From: Alistipes sp.
GTDB lineage: Bacteria; Bacteroidota; Bacteroidia; Bacteroidales; Rikenellaceae
Reading direction: 5' to 3'
NCBI GenBank assembly: GCA_017398555.1
Contig: JAFQFV010000035.1
Location: 1-64,000 of the forward strand
Length of the DNA stretch: 64,000 nt
Position 1 is the first letter of the stretch, and every line of letters starts with the position of its first letter. Of this stretch, positions 18,196 to 28,042 are shown in pieces. Position numbers and translations under genes: made by a program. The notes beneath the pieces were generated by a model. The model was not told where the DNA came from. It did not search any database and was given only the letters and a program-made list of their open reading frames with translations.

Positions 18196-19566
18196 ATGAG
18201 GTATCTTACAGCACTACTCTTTATTATGGCGACACTCGCCGCATCTGCGGCCGAGCAGCTCTCGTTACGTCAGGCAGCAGAAACAGTTTCTGCGCACAAC
18301 CACACCATCAAAGCCGCTGAGGAGCAGGTAGTTACAGCACAGCGTAACCGTCAGGCGGCACGAGGACTATATATGCCTAAAATATCGACAACAGCCGCGT
18401 GGGTGACACTCCAAAAGGATTTGGCGATAGATATAAACCCACTCAAGCCATTGCTTGGCAACCTCGATATTGCGCCACTGCTTGGGTTGGATTGGAGCTA
18501 CACTCTACAGCGTCGCAACCTCGGTTTTATCGAGGCAGAGATCACCATTCCACTCTTTATGGGTGGAAAAATCATCGCAGCCAACCGCGCCGCGGAGGCG
18601 GAGTACAGCGCAGCAACTGCCGAGAGCAAGGCCTGCAACTTAGCGATATTCACAACCCTTGTAGAGCGTTATTTCGGGGTTGTACTCGCTCATAATACAG
18701 TAGAGGTCAGACAGTTAGCCGTAACGGCAATAGAACGCCACAAGGCGGATATTGTCGCCCTTATCGACAACGGCATGGCGACAAATACCGCACTATTACA
18801 GGTCGAATATGCGCTGATAAAGTCGCAACAGGAGCTCCGTTCAGCACAATCCCTCCTCTCAACGGCGCATCGCGCACTACAGACAACCATCGGCAGCAGT
18901 GGCACCGTGCAGCCCACCACATCCATCTTCATCTGCAACGCCATAGAGAACCTCAGTTCTTTTCTCGAACAGGCGGAGCAGGGTAGTGCTCAGTTAGAGA
19001 TTATCGACGCCAAATCGCGTCTTGCACGCGAGAATATAGCCATACATCGCGCCAGTTTCTTCCCCGAATTTGTCGCTATGGCAGGGGGAGGATTTGGACA
19101 CAACATAACCAACATTCTCCCGCGCTGGGCAGTGGGTGTAGGGATGCGATTTACACTCTTTGACGGACTAAACCGCGAATACAGCTACGCCGCTGCAAAG
19201 AGCACAGCAAAGCGCGTAGAGGAGCTTAAACTCGCTGCAAATCAAGATATTAAACTGCTCGTCGAGAGCCTATACAACAAGAGCATCGACCACCTTAACA
19301 AGAGCCTTGCGCTCGGTGCAGCCATAGATGCAGCCCGTAGCTACCTGGATAGTATCCGTGAGGCTTTTCGGCAGGGTATGGCCACCTCGACCGAGGTTAT
19401 TGACGCTACTCTGACTCTTGCAGCCACGCAGATTGAGCAGTTAGAGGCGGCATACAACTTCGACATCAGCCTCGCCAAACTCCTTGAGAGTTGCGGTCAG
19501 AGCGACCGATTTTTTGACTATATAGACTCCATAAACAGCACGAAGATAGAGTATGAAAACCATTAA
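18196..19566 (+). CDS. TolC-family outer-membrane efflux protein
   Basis: A 456-residue outer-membrane channel of the TolC/OEP family. A signal peptide (about 1-18) is followed by two similar helical-hairpin halves: LSLRQAAETVSAHNHTIKAA opens the first, and a barrel-forming segment sits near ITIPLFMGGK. In the second half, GVGMRFTLFDG matches that segment. It would form the exit duct for the downstream HlyD protein and two ABC-2 permeases, with which it overlaps or nearly abuts. The inverted repeat at 18113-18180 may control the operon. Confidence 0.9.
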   Translation: MRYLTALLFIMATLAASAAEQLSLRQAAETVSAHNHTIKAAEEQVVTAQRNRQAARGLYMPKISTTAAWVTLQKDLAIDINPLKPLLGNLDIAPLLGLDWSYTLQRRNLGFIEAEITIPLFMGGKIIAANRAAEAEYSAATAESKACNLAIFTTLVERYFGVVLAHNTVEVRQLAVTAIERHKADIVALIDNGMATNTALLQVEYALIKSQQELRSAQSLLSTAHRALQTTIGSSGTVQPTTSIFICNAIENLSSFLEQAEQGSAQLEIIDAKSRLARENIAIHRASFFPEFVAMAGGGFGHNITNILPRWAVGVGMRFTLFDGLNREYSYAAAKSTAKRVEELKLAANQDIKLLVESLYNKSIDHLNKSLALGAAIDAARSYLDSIREAFRQGMATSTEVIDATLTLAATQIEQLEAAYNFDISLAKLLESCGQSDRFFDYIDSINSTKIEYENH

Positions 19567-20530
19567 ACGACTGACAATTCCCGCACTACTGATAGTTGCA
19601 AGTGGCGTCATTATCGCCGTCGGCTATCTTTTACAACGCCGCCAACCAACTCTATTACAAGGTGTTACGATGTGCCGACAATATACCGCACAATCCAAAA
19701 TTGCAGGGCGTATAGACTCACTCTGCGTCACCGAAGGGGATAGCGTCACCATTGGAGAGTTGCTCTACACCCTCTCCACGCCCGAACTCGACACAAAACT
19801 CGAGCAGGCTGTAGCCGCCAAGCAAGCAGCCGTTGCCCTTGATAATCAAGCGCTTGCAGGCGCCCGTAAACAACAGATAGAGGCGGCACGAAACCTCTAC
19901 CAGAAGGCTACGGCGGGTCGTGAGCTTGCAGAGAAGAGCTATAATCGCATCAAAAATCTCCACGATAAGGGCATTGCCACCACCCAACAACTCGATGAGG
20001 CTACTGCCACTTTTGAGGCTCTCAAGGCCACTCAAAGTGCAGCCTACGCCGAGTACTCCCTCGCCCTCGCAGGGGCAACAAAGGAGCAGAAAGCTGCCGC
20101 AGCAGCACAAGTATCAATGGCGCAAGGTGCTGTAAATGAGGTAGAAAGCTATATCTCTGACAGTCGAGTATATGCACCCGCCACAGGTGAGGTCTCGACC
20201 GTTGCCTTCAATCGCGGAGAGGTTGTCGGAGCGGGTTTTCCCGTGGTTACGATACTCGACTTGAGCGACCTTTGGATTGAGTTCAACATCAAGGAGACCC
20301 TGATGCCACAGATTGCCGTAGGGGAGCGTTTTGACGCCTTTATCCCTGCGCTGAACCAACACATCGAGCTTCGTGTGAGCTACATCGCGCCACAAGCCGA
20401 CTTTGCCGTCTGGAACGCCACCCGCACCGAGGGAGGTTTCGATATTCGCACCTTCGTCGTTCGGATGCGACCCACCGCAACCAAGAGCAGACTACGACCA
20501 GGAATGAGTGCAATAATAGATTTGAGGTAG
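19553..20530 (+). CDS. HlyD-type periplasmic adaptor
   Basis: Membrane-fusion protein of 325 residues that bridges the inner-membrane permeases and the TolC channel. One N-terminal membrane anchor (about 9-26) is followed by a lipoyl half-motif (KIAGRIDSLCVTEGDSVTIG), a long alpha-hairpin of coiled coil (about 80-190), the second lipoyl half (YAPATGEVSTVAFNRGEVV) and a beta-barrel domain. It overlaps the TolC gene by 14 bases, and the first permease follows after one base, so all are coupled. Confidence 0.9.
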   Translation: MKTIKRLTIPALLIVASGVIIAVGYLLQRRQPTLLQGVTMCRQYTAQSKIAGRIDSLCVTEGDSVTIGELLYTLSTPELDTKLEQAVAAKQAAVALDNQALAGARKQQIEAARNLYQKATAGRELAEKSYNRIKNLHDKGIATTQQLDEATATFEALKATQSAAYAEYSLALAGATKEQKAAAAAQVSMAQGAVNEVESYISDSRVYAPATGEVSTVAFNRGEVVGAGFPVVTILDLSDLWIEFNIKETLMPQIAVGERFDAFIPALNQHIELRVSYIAPQADFAVWNATRTEGGFDIRTFVVRMRPTATKSRLRPGMSAIIDLR

Positions 20531-20531
20531 T

Positions 20532-21587
20532 ATGTTCAGGGCTTTTAGGGATGAATTGCAATACATACGCCGCCACCGAGAGTATCTTCTGCTGCTAACG
20601 TTGCTGCCGATGCTCTCACTGCTCTTTTTCTACCTATTTTTCCGCAATACGGCAATCGAGAAACTACCCATCGTTGTTGTGGATTACGACCACAGCAACA
20701 CATCTATACAATTAGTTGAGATGATAGATGCAACAGCCTCTGTATCTGTTGCGTACTCCGCATTAGATACCACAGAAGCCGAGCAACTTATCCGCTCAGG
20801 TAGAGCCTATGCCGCCCTTATCATTCCGCACGATTTCGAGCGTTACGTACTGCGCCGAGAGCCTTGTCAGGTGGTGCTCTACAACAACGGCACCAACATC
20901 TCGACCAATGGCTTTATCGAGAAGGATTTGCAGACGGTCATAACCACCTTTGGCGCTGCCATCTCCCTCAAAACGGGGCAGAGCCTTGCCCAAATTATAC
21001 CCGTGCGCATCGAGCAGCAGATACTCTTCAACCCCACACTCGACTACGCCGCCTACTTAGCACCCTGTTTTATGCCGATGATGGTGATGATTTTTACCAT
21101 TTTAGGCAGTGTTATGGCAACGGCAGAGCGCAAGAGAAGAGGAGTTAAAACCTTGATAGGCAGAGTGTTACCAACAACTATTTCGATGACTCTGTTTACA
21201 CTGATGATGGTCGTAGTACTCTTTACGCTATTAGATGTACCGCTCAACGGCAGTATATGGATTATTCTTGCTGCCACAGCACTCTTAATCATTGATTATC
21301 AGGCTATTGCTATATTCCTATCACTACTCACAAATAACCGACACATCGCCATATCGCTCGGTGGAGGTTATGCAGTGCTCGCCTTTACCTTTTCGGGACT
21401 CACCTTTCCCACGATGGCAATGGCGCCCATTTTGCAGTTTTTGAGCCACCTTTTCCCATTTACCTACTATATGCAGATTATGGTTGAGCAGGCTCTGCGT
21501 GGTGTTCCCGTGGCAATCTCAATTCCAAATCTTGGATATATGGCACTATTTACGCTTGTGCCGATATTTATATATAAACGACTATGA
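20532..21587 (+). CDS. ABC-2 type permease (first)
   Basis: Inner-membrane ABC-2 transporter subunit of 351 residues, YhhJ/YbhR-like. One N-terminal membrane segment (about 18-38) precedes a 130-residue extracytoplasmic domain that begins IVVVDYDHSNTS. Five to six membrane segments follow after residue 170, with GLTFPTMAMAP in the last third. It shares an ATGA overlap with the second permease. No nucleotide-binding domain is fused or adjacent, which is odd for this family. Confidence 0.87.
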   Translation: MFRAFRDELQYIRRHREYLLLLTLLPMLSLLFFYLFFRNTAIEKLPIVVVDYDHSNTSIQLVEMIDATASVSVAYSALDTTEAEQLIRSGRAYAALIIPHDFERYVLRREPCQVVLYNNGTNISTNGFIEKDLQTVITTFGAAISLKTGQSLAQIIPVRIEQQILFNPTLDYAAYLAPCFMPMMVMIFTILGSVMATAERKRRGVKTLIGRVLPTTISMTLFTLMMVVVLFTLLDVPLNGSIWIILAATALLIIDYQAIAIFLSLLTNNRHIAISLGGGYAVLAFTFSGLTFPTMAMAPILQFLSHLFPFTYYMQIMVEQALRGVPVAISIPNLGYMALFTLVPIFIYKRL

Positions 21588-22705
21588 TACAGCAACTTAT
21601 ATCAACAATACACGCCGAATACCGCCTAATTTCCCGCAATAGTGGGGTAGTGCTGGTACTCATATTTGCACCGCTGATATACTCACTGCTCTACTCCTCG
21701 GCCTATGCAGAGCAGGTGGCTACAGAGATACCCGTTGCCCTTATCGACCATAGCCACAGCCATAGTAGCCGAGAGCTTATCGCAGAGCTCAGCGCCTCCC
21801 CATATATAGATATAAGGTACCGACCAACAGATATGCAGGCGGCAAAATCGTTACTGTTTGACTACCGCATTCACGGTATAATCTACATTCCCGACGACTA
21901 CGAGAAACTCGCCCTGCAGGGCAACCAGAGGTGGATTTCGCTCTATTTGGATGCCAGCTACTTTCTGATGTACAGACAGACGCTTTTGGGCGTTTCGGGC
22001 GCTCTGTCATCACTCAAAAGCGCTACGCCGTCAGTGGCTCTGCAGTCGCATACACTCTTCAACCCCTCACTCGGCTACGGCACATTCATAATGCCCGCTG
22101 TACTACTGGTAATCCTGCAACAGACCGCCCTGATGGGTATCGGTATGGCTGAGGTCATCGGGCGCAGAAGGCAACGTATTGCAAGGTCACCAATCATCAC
22201 TTTGCTTGGCAAATTACTGACTTACAGCACTATATATGCGTTACTATGTGGCTATATCTTTACTATTCACTACCATATTTTCGGCTATCCGCAGAGTGGA
22301 GAGCTGTGGAGTGTTGTGGTGGTTGTCGCCTCGTATATGCTCTGCACAATCACACTCGCCATAGCCCTTTCAAGGCTCTACAGAAGGGTAGAGACCCCAC
22401 TTATTGCCATCATTTGGAGCTCTATTCCTATTCTACTACTCAGCGGAGCCTCACTACCCACCGAGGCCTTTCCGCGCTGGATGCATACCATAGGGCTGCT
22501 ACTACCATCAAGCAGTGCCGTTACAGCCTTTATTCGCGTGCAGAGTATGGGAGCCACCCTTGCAGGGGTAATGCCCGAGTTGTGCCGATTATGGGCTCTG
22601 ACAGCCATCTATGCAGCAATATCCATCAAAAACAAAGTACCCGAGCAGCAATCACTACCCGGATACCCGCTGTCGCATAAAAGCGACAATCACACACTAC
22701 TATAA
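21584..22705 (+). CDS. ABC-2 type permease (second)
   Basis: Paralogue of the preceding gene with the same plan, 373 residues: an N-terminal anchor (about 20-38), an extracytoplasmic domain starting VALIDHSHSHSSRE, then about five membrane segments and the conserved SGASLPTEAFPRW turn. The pair would form a heterodimeric channel. The operon ends here, 18 bases from the convergent barrel gene, so no ATPase gene belongs to it locally. Confidence 0.87.
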   Translation: MIQQLISTIHAEYRLISRNSGVVLVLIFAPLIYSLLYSSAYAEQVATEIPVALIDHSHSHSSRELIAELSASPYIDIRYRPTDMQAAKSLLFDYRIHGIIYIPDDYEKLALQGNQRWISLYLDASYFLMYRQTLLGVSGALSSLKSATPSVALQSHTLFNPSLGYGTFIMPAVLLVILQQTALMGIGMAEVIGRRRQRIARSPIITLLGKLLTYSTIYALLCGYIFTIHYHIFGYPQSGELWSVVVVVASYMLCTITLAIALSRLYRRVETPLIAIIWSSIPILLLSGASLPTEAFPRWMHTIGLLLPSSSAVTAFIRVQSMGATLAGVMPELCRLWALTAIYAAISIKNKVPEQQSLPGYPLSHKSDNHTLL

Positions 22706-22722
22706 ACAACCTTATAAAAGGT

Positions 22723-25700
22723 TTACCTTCTCATCATTGGTGGGCCCATACGCACACCGCCGTTGCTGTTACCCATACCTACTGAAGACTTACTCTCCTT
22801 GTAGTCGTAATCAGCCATCTGCTTACTGCCTCGCTTACCGAAGTGGCGCAGATTATAGACGAACTGTATGCTGTAGTAGCGACCAATGACGCTATTTGTC
22901 ATATTCTGAGTATATCCCGAACCTGTTGCACGGCTGAAGGCTGTATTCTGATTGGCAACATCATTTACGCCAATCTGAATCTCACCACGCTTATTCTTAA
23001 AGAGCTTCTTACCCAAGTAGAGGTTGCAGAGAATGTACTGCTCGTTATAGTCCTGAGTAATACCGATATACTGATTGTAAGAGGCCGCAGCGGTAAATGT
23101 AAAGCCCTTCCAGAAGACCCACTTCAGACTTGCCGAAGCGGAGTGGTTGAAGTAGTCGTTCTTTGCGCCACCCTTAGCTGCGGTATTCCACGCCTGGTTG
23201 TATCTTCCACGCCAAGAGATAGTAAAGTCGATATTCTCCGAGATATTACTACCCAATGTCAGCGCTGCATCATAGCCGATATTCTTTGCATAGTTGGTTG
23301 TAAAGTTGTGGTTAAGGATATTCTCCACAACATCGCCTGTAGTGTTATATACCGCTGACGGGATAATGCTGTAATTAACACCTGCCGACATATTGAGGTT
23401 ACACTTCATAAACGAGAGTGGCAGACCATAGCTTACATGCGTACGCAAAGACCAATAACCATCCATATTCTCATACGAGGTTATGCGCTGTGGACGATAG
23501 TTCTCGCCCTTACTGTTGGTTGGAACAGTCACCTCGTCACCAAAGCGGCTCAACTCAAAGCCTGCAGGGCAGTAGAGTGTCGCAGAGGAGATGTAATCCT
23601 GCTGAGTCTCTGCTGATGCCATCCACATAAATGTACGACCCTTCTCGATATTTGAGTGTACGTAGTGGATATTCACACGATGGCTAAATGACGGATTGAG
23701 ATCCTTATTACCAATGCTCAGATACTGCGGTGTAGATACATCGAAGATGCTCTGTAGCTGCGTTACAGACGGAGAAGAGGTGTTCGAGAAGAGACGAATA
23801 CGCAGTGTATTCTCCTTATTGAAGGCGTAGTTCACCATACCGAAGTAGCGGATATTGTGGAACTTACGAGCTATCTTATCACCCTGCTCGCCATTCTCCT
23901 TCACGATATTGCCATCCAGCTCTGAGTACTGATAGTAAACATTTGCCACGATAGTATTTCTATCCTTTGAGTAGCGATAACCAGGGCCTACACGGTGAGT
24001 CCAATAACCGCTCTCGTACTTGGAGGTCATTTGGTTATTTGGTACTTGGGAAGTCGGATCGAACGCATCGCTACCGTAGTAGAACGCCTCCTGATCCTTT
24101 AACTCATCCTCATACGAAAGACGGTATTGCAGACTCAGTGAGCTATTGTGCGACAGAGGCTCATTATAAGAGAGATTTCCACGCACATTGTACTCCCTTG
24201 TAGGGGCTGTAATAATCTGATAAATAGGAGAGTAGAGAGCCGAATTACTATTCATATTGCTCCACTGACCACCCTGTACAAACTCTGCATAGAGGTCATT
24301 GTACTCGCTCGAACCATAATCCACACCCGAAGACTCATTAGAGATAAGCTTGCGGGTATTGTTATTGTTTCGATAGTTGAAGTTACCATCCACAGTCAGC
24401 GTACGACCCGGCTTGCCTAACTTTACACGATACTGAAGGAATTCACGGAAGTTATAGCCTCGGCCATTGCGGTCGCTCCAATTGTACTGATAGAGCAGTC
24501 CGCTCTGACCATACTGATAACCGGCACTCTCAGAGAGTGGGTCATTGCCCTGGAAACTGAACGAAGTACGCGACATAAGCGAATGGTTGCGCGAAATCTT
24601 CCAATCGAGTCGGGCATTAAAACGGTGGTTATTATTGATTGTATGCGACCTACCCTCGGTGTGCAGTGTATCAACCGGTGACGGATCCTCATACCAAGTA
24701 TCTGTAACAGAGAGGTTTTTGGTATTTGTATTGTTGAAGAAGTAGCTACCCTGGAACTTAACCTGGTCCTTACGACCCCACTGGTCAGAGTAGTTCAGAC
24801 CAATAGAGTTTACCGCAGCCACACCGCTCTGTGGGCGCACCATATACTGACCAAAGCCACGACGACCGCCGCCACTACCACCTGACACACCCAGAATATC
24901 CTCAAATGAGAAGTTCTGCTGGTTGATGTTGTTGAACAGCGCCAATACGGATACTCGGCTATCGCCCTGGAAGAAGTTTACGTTACCACCGACAGTATAT
25001 TTATGGTGTGATGTAATATCGTCTGTCTGAGGCTGATAACCATAGCCGGCATACATCTTACCAAACTGTCCCTGACGCATATTTGTCTTGGTTACGATAT
25101 TGAGTGCCTTGTAGCCCTCTCCATCATCCATACCCGAAAACTCTGCTTGGTCAGAGAGCTTATTGAAGACCTCGATACGATCTACAGCCTCCGCAGGGAG
25201 TGATTTAATCGCGGTATTTACATCCTCGCCGAAGAACTCCTTACCATCGACAAAGACCTTCTTAATTGTCTCACCCTGAGCCTCTACCTCGCCATTATTT
25301 ATATTGATACCCGGCATCTTCTTCAGCAGGCCCTCCACATCGGCATCTGTCGAGACCTTAAACGCACCTGCATTGTAGCTCAACGTATCGCCATTTTGAG
25401 ATGCACGCAGCGACTTCACCTCCTTGACAACGGTATCGATACGGGTTGTGCTCTCCTTCATATCGACCTTACCTAAATTAAGAGTTGCACCCTTAACGGT
25501 AAAGGTCTTGTTCAGGTCGTCATAACCCAAGCAGGTAGCCACAATTGTGTACTCTCCATACGCAAGTGACGGCAATGGCACCGAACCATCTACATTAGAT
25601 GTATAGTAGCGCTTACTATCCGGCTTGGCTGTAGGGTAGAGCTCCACCACTGCGCCGATAACAGCCTGCTTAGTCACGCTATCTACGAGCACCAAATTAA

Positions 25701-25776
25701 CCTTTCCCTTCTGCTGTGCAAATGCAGTTGAGACGGTCGCACAAAGCGTAAGAACAAACAACAAAAATTTTCTCAT
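22723..25776 (-). CDS. Outer-membrane beta-barrel protein with CarboxypepD-like and plug regions
   Basis: A 1017-residue outer-membrane protein. The signal peptide ends AFAQ near 20. A carboxypeptidase-regulatory-like beta domain (about 23-105) comes first. A plug-like region follows, including DADVEGLLKKMPGININNGE and AVDRIEVFNKLSDQAEFSG. A long barrel of about 750 residues rich in Asn, Ser and Tyr comes next, with a Gly/Met-rich tail (GGVRMGPPMMRR). This is the OMP_b-brl_3 type related to TonB receptors but without a SusD partner. ATG 25776 is chosen over 25830 because the promoter lies between. A LytTR two-component system sits just upstream on the same strand. Confidence 0.82.
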   Translation of the reverse strand: MRKFLLFVLTLCATVSTAFAQQKGKVNLVLVDSVTKQAVIGAVVELYPTAKPDSKRYYTSNVDGSVPLPSLAYGEYTIVATCLGYDDLNKTFTVKGATLNLGKVDMKESTTRIDTVVKEVKSLRASQNGDTLSYNAGAFKVSTDADVEGLLKKMPGININNGEVEAQGETIKKVFVDGKEFFGEDVNTAIKSLPAEAVDRIEVFNKLSDQAEFSGMDDGEGYKALNIVTKTNMRQGQFGKMYAGYGYQPQTDDITSHHKYTVGGNVNFFQGDSRVSVLALFNNINQQNFSFEDILGVSGGSGGGRRGFGQYMVRPQSGVAAVNSIGLNYSDQWGRKDQVKFQGSYFFNNTNTKNLSVTDTWYEDPSPVDTLHTEGRSHTINNNHRFNARLDWKISRNHSLMSRTSFSFQGNDPLSESAGYQYGQSGLLYQYNWSDRNGRGYNFREFLQYRVKLGKPGRTLTVDGNFNYRNNNNTRKLISNESSGVDYGSSEYNDLYAEFVQGGQWSNMNSNSALYSPIYQIITAPTREYNVRGNLSYNEPLSHNSSLSLQYRLSYEDELKDQEAFYYGSDAFDPTSQVPNNQMTSKYESGYWTHRVGPGYRYSKDRNTIVANVYYQYSELDGNIVKENGEQGDKIARKFHNIRYFGMVNYAFNKENTLRIRLFSNTSSPSVTQLQSIFDVSTPQYLSIGNKDLNPSFSHRVNIHYVHSNIEKGRTFMWMASAETQQDYISSATLYCPAGFELSRFGDEVTVPTNSKGENYRPQRITSYENMDGYWSLRTHVSYGLPLSFMKCNLNMSAGVNYSIIPSAVYNTTGDVVENILNHNFTTNYAKNIGYDAALTLGSNISENIDFTISWRGRYNQAWNTAAKGGAKNDYFNHSASASLKWVFWKGFTFTAAASYNQYIGITQDYNEQYILCNLYLGKKLFKNKRGEIQIGVNDVANQNTAFSRATGSGYTQNMTNSVIGRYYSIQFVYNLRHFGKRGSKQMADYDYKESKSSVGMGNSNGGVRMGPPMMRR

Positions 25777-25801
25777 GATATTCTGTCTATTTTTTCCGAT
25801 G

Positions 25802-25830
25802 CAAAAGTAAAAAAATAATCGTTCCACCAA
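25802..25830 (-). promoter_or_regulatory. Promoter of the large barrel gene
   Basis: Reverse-strand TTG (25828-25830) and TACTTTTG (25802-25809) with 18 bases between. It lies 25 bases before ATG 25776 and shows the gene is transcribed separately from the two-component genes. Confidence 0.6.
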
Positions 25831-25934
25831 TCTCTAAAATCAGTGAAACGACCAAATATAGGGGTGAATCGCCCGATATAATCGCTGAATTTTCAACTAC
25901 ACGTAACTTATTGCTACTTACAGCACTATAATCG

Positions 25935-26696
25935 CTACTCCTGTCCGATTTTCAGCCACTGTTTGAACTCCGGAACACGCGCTTTAGGAACGATAATCTT
26001 TTCAGGAATATCAACCTTCAAATTGACCGACAATCGACTACCGAACCACACCGAAACATCGACAACAGCCTGACGAGCGATGATAAATTGGCGGTTAGCT
26101 CGATAAAATCTCTTCTGCGAAAGCATACCCTGCAGAGCCTCCAAAGTGTACTCCATAGGGTAGCGCTCGCCATTGTAACCATAGGCATATACCTTCTCCT
26201 CCGAAGTGTAACAGAAGGCTATCTCACTCTGAGTTACAGGGATGAGTTTGTCGCGGAAACGCACCAAAAAACTCTGCTTCTCATCCTGCTGCTCCGACAC
26301 CATATTACCCACCTTCTCCGCATAATCCTTACGGTCAGAACCCGTCAGCAGACGCCACTTCTCAACAGCGCGCTGCACCTCTTTCTCCTGCAGAGGCTTG
26401 AGAAGATAGTCAATACCGTTGGTCTGAAACGCCTTGAGGGCATATTGGTCGTACGCTGTGGTAAATATCACAGGCGAGGTTACTGCAACCTTATCAAAAA
26501 TCTTAAATGACTCGCCATCCGAGAGGTGGATATCCATAAATACCAAATCGGGCGCAGGGTTGTTCTTGAACCACTCCACGCTATCGACAATAGTATCTAA
26601 GGTGTCCAAAATCTGAGCATCAGGGGTAATAGTGCTCAATATACTGCGTAAGTTCTTTGCCGCAGCGGTCTCATCCTCAATAATCAAAAACTTCAT
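25935..26696 (-). CDS. LytTR-family response regulator
   Basis: A 253-residue transcription regulator. The receiver domain (about 1-120) has the acidic cluster D8/E9 and phospho-acceptor D55 in VFMDIH. The C-terminal LytTR DNA-binding domain (about 150-250) contains ERYPMEYTLEALQGMLSQ and FYRANRQFIIARQAV. It follows the sensor kinase by two bases and is its obvious partner. The next gene on the strand is the large barrel protein, a possible target, which is inference. Confidence 0.92.
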   Translation of the reverse strand: MKFLIIEDETAAAKNLRSILSTITPDAQILDTLDTIVDSVEWFKNNPAPDLVFMDIHLSDGESFKIFDKVAVTSPVIFTTAYDQYALKAFQTNGIDYLLKPLQEKEVQRAVEKWRLLTGSDRKDYAEKVGNMVSEQQDEKQSFLVRFRDKLIPVTQSEIAFCYTSEEKVYAYGYNGERYPMEYTLEALQGMLSQKRFYRANRQFIIARQAVVDVSVWFGSRLSVNLKVDIPEKIIVPKARVPEFKQWLKIGQE

Positions 26697-26698
26697 AC

Positions 26699-28015
26699 CT
26701 ACGCGCGCTTTAGTGGTAACTTGACTATAAACTGCTCGCCGTTGTTCTCCACAATAATCTCACTACCCAACATCAACATATAGCGACTGTTGAGATTTTG
26801 CAGACCTGTACCCGTTCCGATTTCAGGCTCCAAAAGTGGGCGAATAGGGTTGGAAACAATCAGATAACCATCCTCTGCAGTGATTGATACACGCAGCGGT
26901 TTCTTCGAGGTTATCGTATTATGTTTCACTGCATTACCTATCAGTGGTTGAAGTGATAGTGCAGGTAACAGATAGCCCTTATACTGCTCATCTACATCTA
27001 TATCGAAAAATATCTTATCGGCATATCTGATTTGGAACATATAGCAATATGCCTCGGCAAATTGCAACTCCTCACGCAATGGTACAGGCTCTGCATTATT
27101 TCCATTCTGCGTAATATAACGGAAGGTATATGAGAGCTGGTCGATATACTCAAGCGCACGCTTTGTATCCTCCTCGCGCACAAGCATAGAGAGCGAGTTG
27201 AGCGAATTGAAGAAGAAGTGCGGATTTATCTGACTCACGAGCATATTATAGCGTGTTGTCAGGTTCTCATTTTGCAACTGCTCATTCTCGATAAGTATCT
27301 GCTGGCGCTGATATATCAGCACATATATCTGCGAATAGAGCAACACAACCGCAAGCATAAACAGACACTTCAGCATCACCACAAAGTCGAGCAGATTATC
27401 CAGCTGGCACACCAACTTAGTCTCTCCACTATGGTAGAATGTGACAGGCGAGAGGAAATATGCCACCGCGGTTATCAACACAGCCACAATAGCTCTTGCA
27501 AATAGCGATGTCCACACAGGATTTGTGCCCGTACGGCGTACAGTCATCAGCAACAACAGCAGCAACGATACCAACATATAGAACAGTATCTGATAGAGCA
27601 CAACCTCCCACTGGTCTGAACTGTTATAGAGCGAGCCGTAGTCAAACTCCTTACCATTTCGCTCAAGCAGACGGCTCATTATAAGGTGCGCACCCTCATA
27701 TCTATCCTGATCCCTCGCCTCAATCTTCAGAGTATCCCCATTGAGCAGCTCCAAACGACGCACGGAACGACGATCGACGTAGATGCTATCTCCCTGCTCA
27801 TCAATCACATAGCCAAAGCCATCGACACTCAAACTTATCACACCCTCTGCAACAACTATAGGGCCACGGTCGTGCGACTTATTTCCACCTCTGACCTCTG
27901 CCGACTGATTTACCACCATCAGCAGCATATACGAGAAGTTTACAATTAAGCTGATAGCCAATGCTACCAACGTGTATGACACAATAGGGGACTTGCGTAA
28001 CTGTTTGAGTTTCAT
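26699..28015 (-). CDS. LytS/YehU-type sensor histidine kinase
   Basis: A 438-residue membrane kinase. An N-terminal membrane helix (about 13-35) and an outer beta-rich sensor region (about 50-130) are followed by three further membrane helices (about 130-235). The His_kinase domain has QINPHFFFNSLNSLSMLV near 265-282, where the histidine is phosphorylated. The ATPase domain follows, with LQPLIGNAVKHN and GTGTGLQNLNSRY. It pairs with the LytTR regulator two bases downstream. Confidence 0.92.
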   Translation of the reverse strand: MKLKQLRKSPIVSYTLVALAISLIVNFSYMLLMVVNQSAEVRGGNKSHDRGPIVVAEGVISLSVDGFGYVIDEQGDSIYVDRRSVRRLELLNGDTLKIEARDQDRYEGAHLIMSRLLERNGKEFDYGSLYNSSDQWEVVLYQILFYMLVSLLLLLLMTVRRTGTNPVWTSLFARAIVAVLITAVAYFLSPVTFYHSGETKLVCQLDNLLDFVVMLKCLFMLAVVLLYSQIYVLIYQRQQILIENEQLQNENLTTRYNMLVSQINPHFFFNSLNSLSMLVREEDTKRALEYIDQLSYTFRYITQNGNNAEPVPLREELQFAEAYCYMFQIRYADKIFFDIDVDEQYKGYLLPALSLQPLIGNAVKHNTITSKKPLRVSITAEDGYLIVSNPIRPLLEPEIGTGTGLQNLNSRYMLMLGSEIIVENNGEQFIVKLPLKRA

Positions 28016-28042
28016 AGTTTTTACTTGCTATTAAGTTAATTT

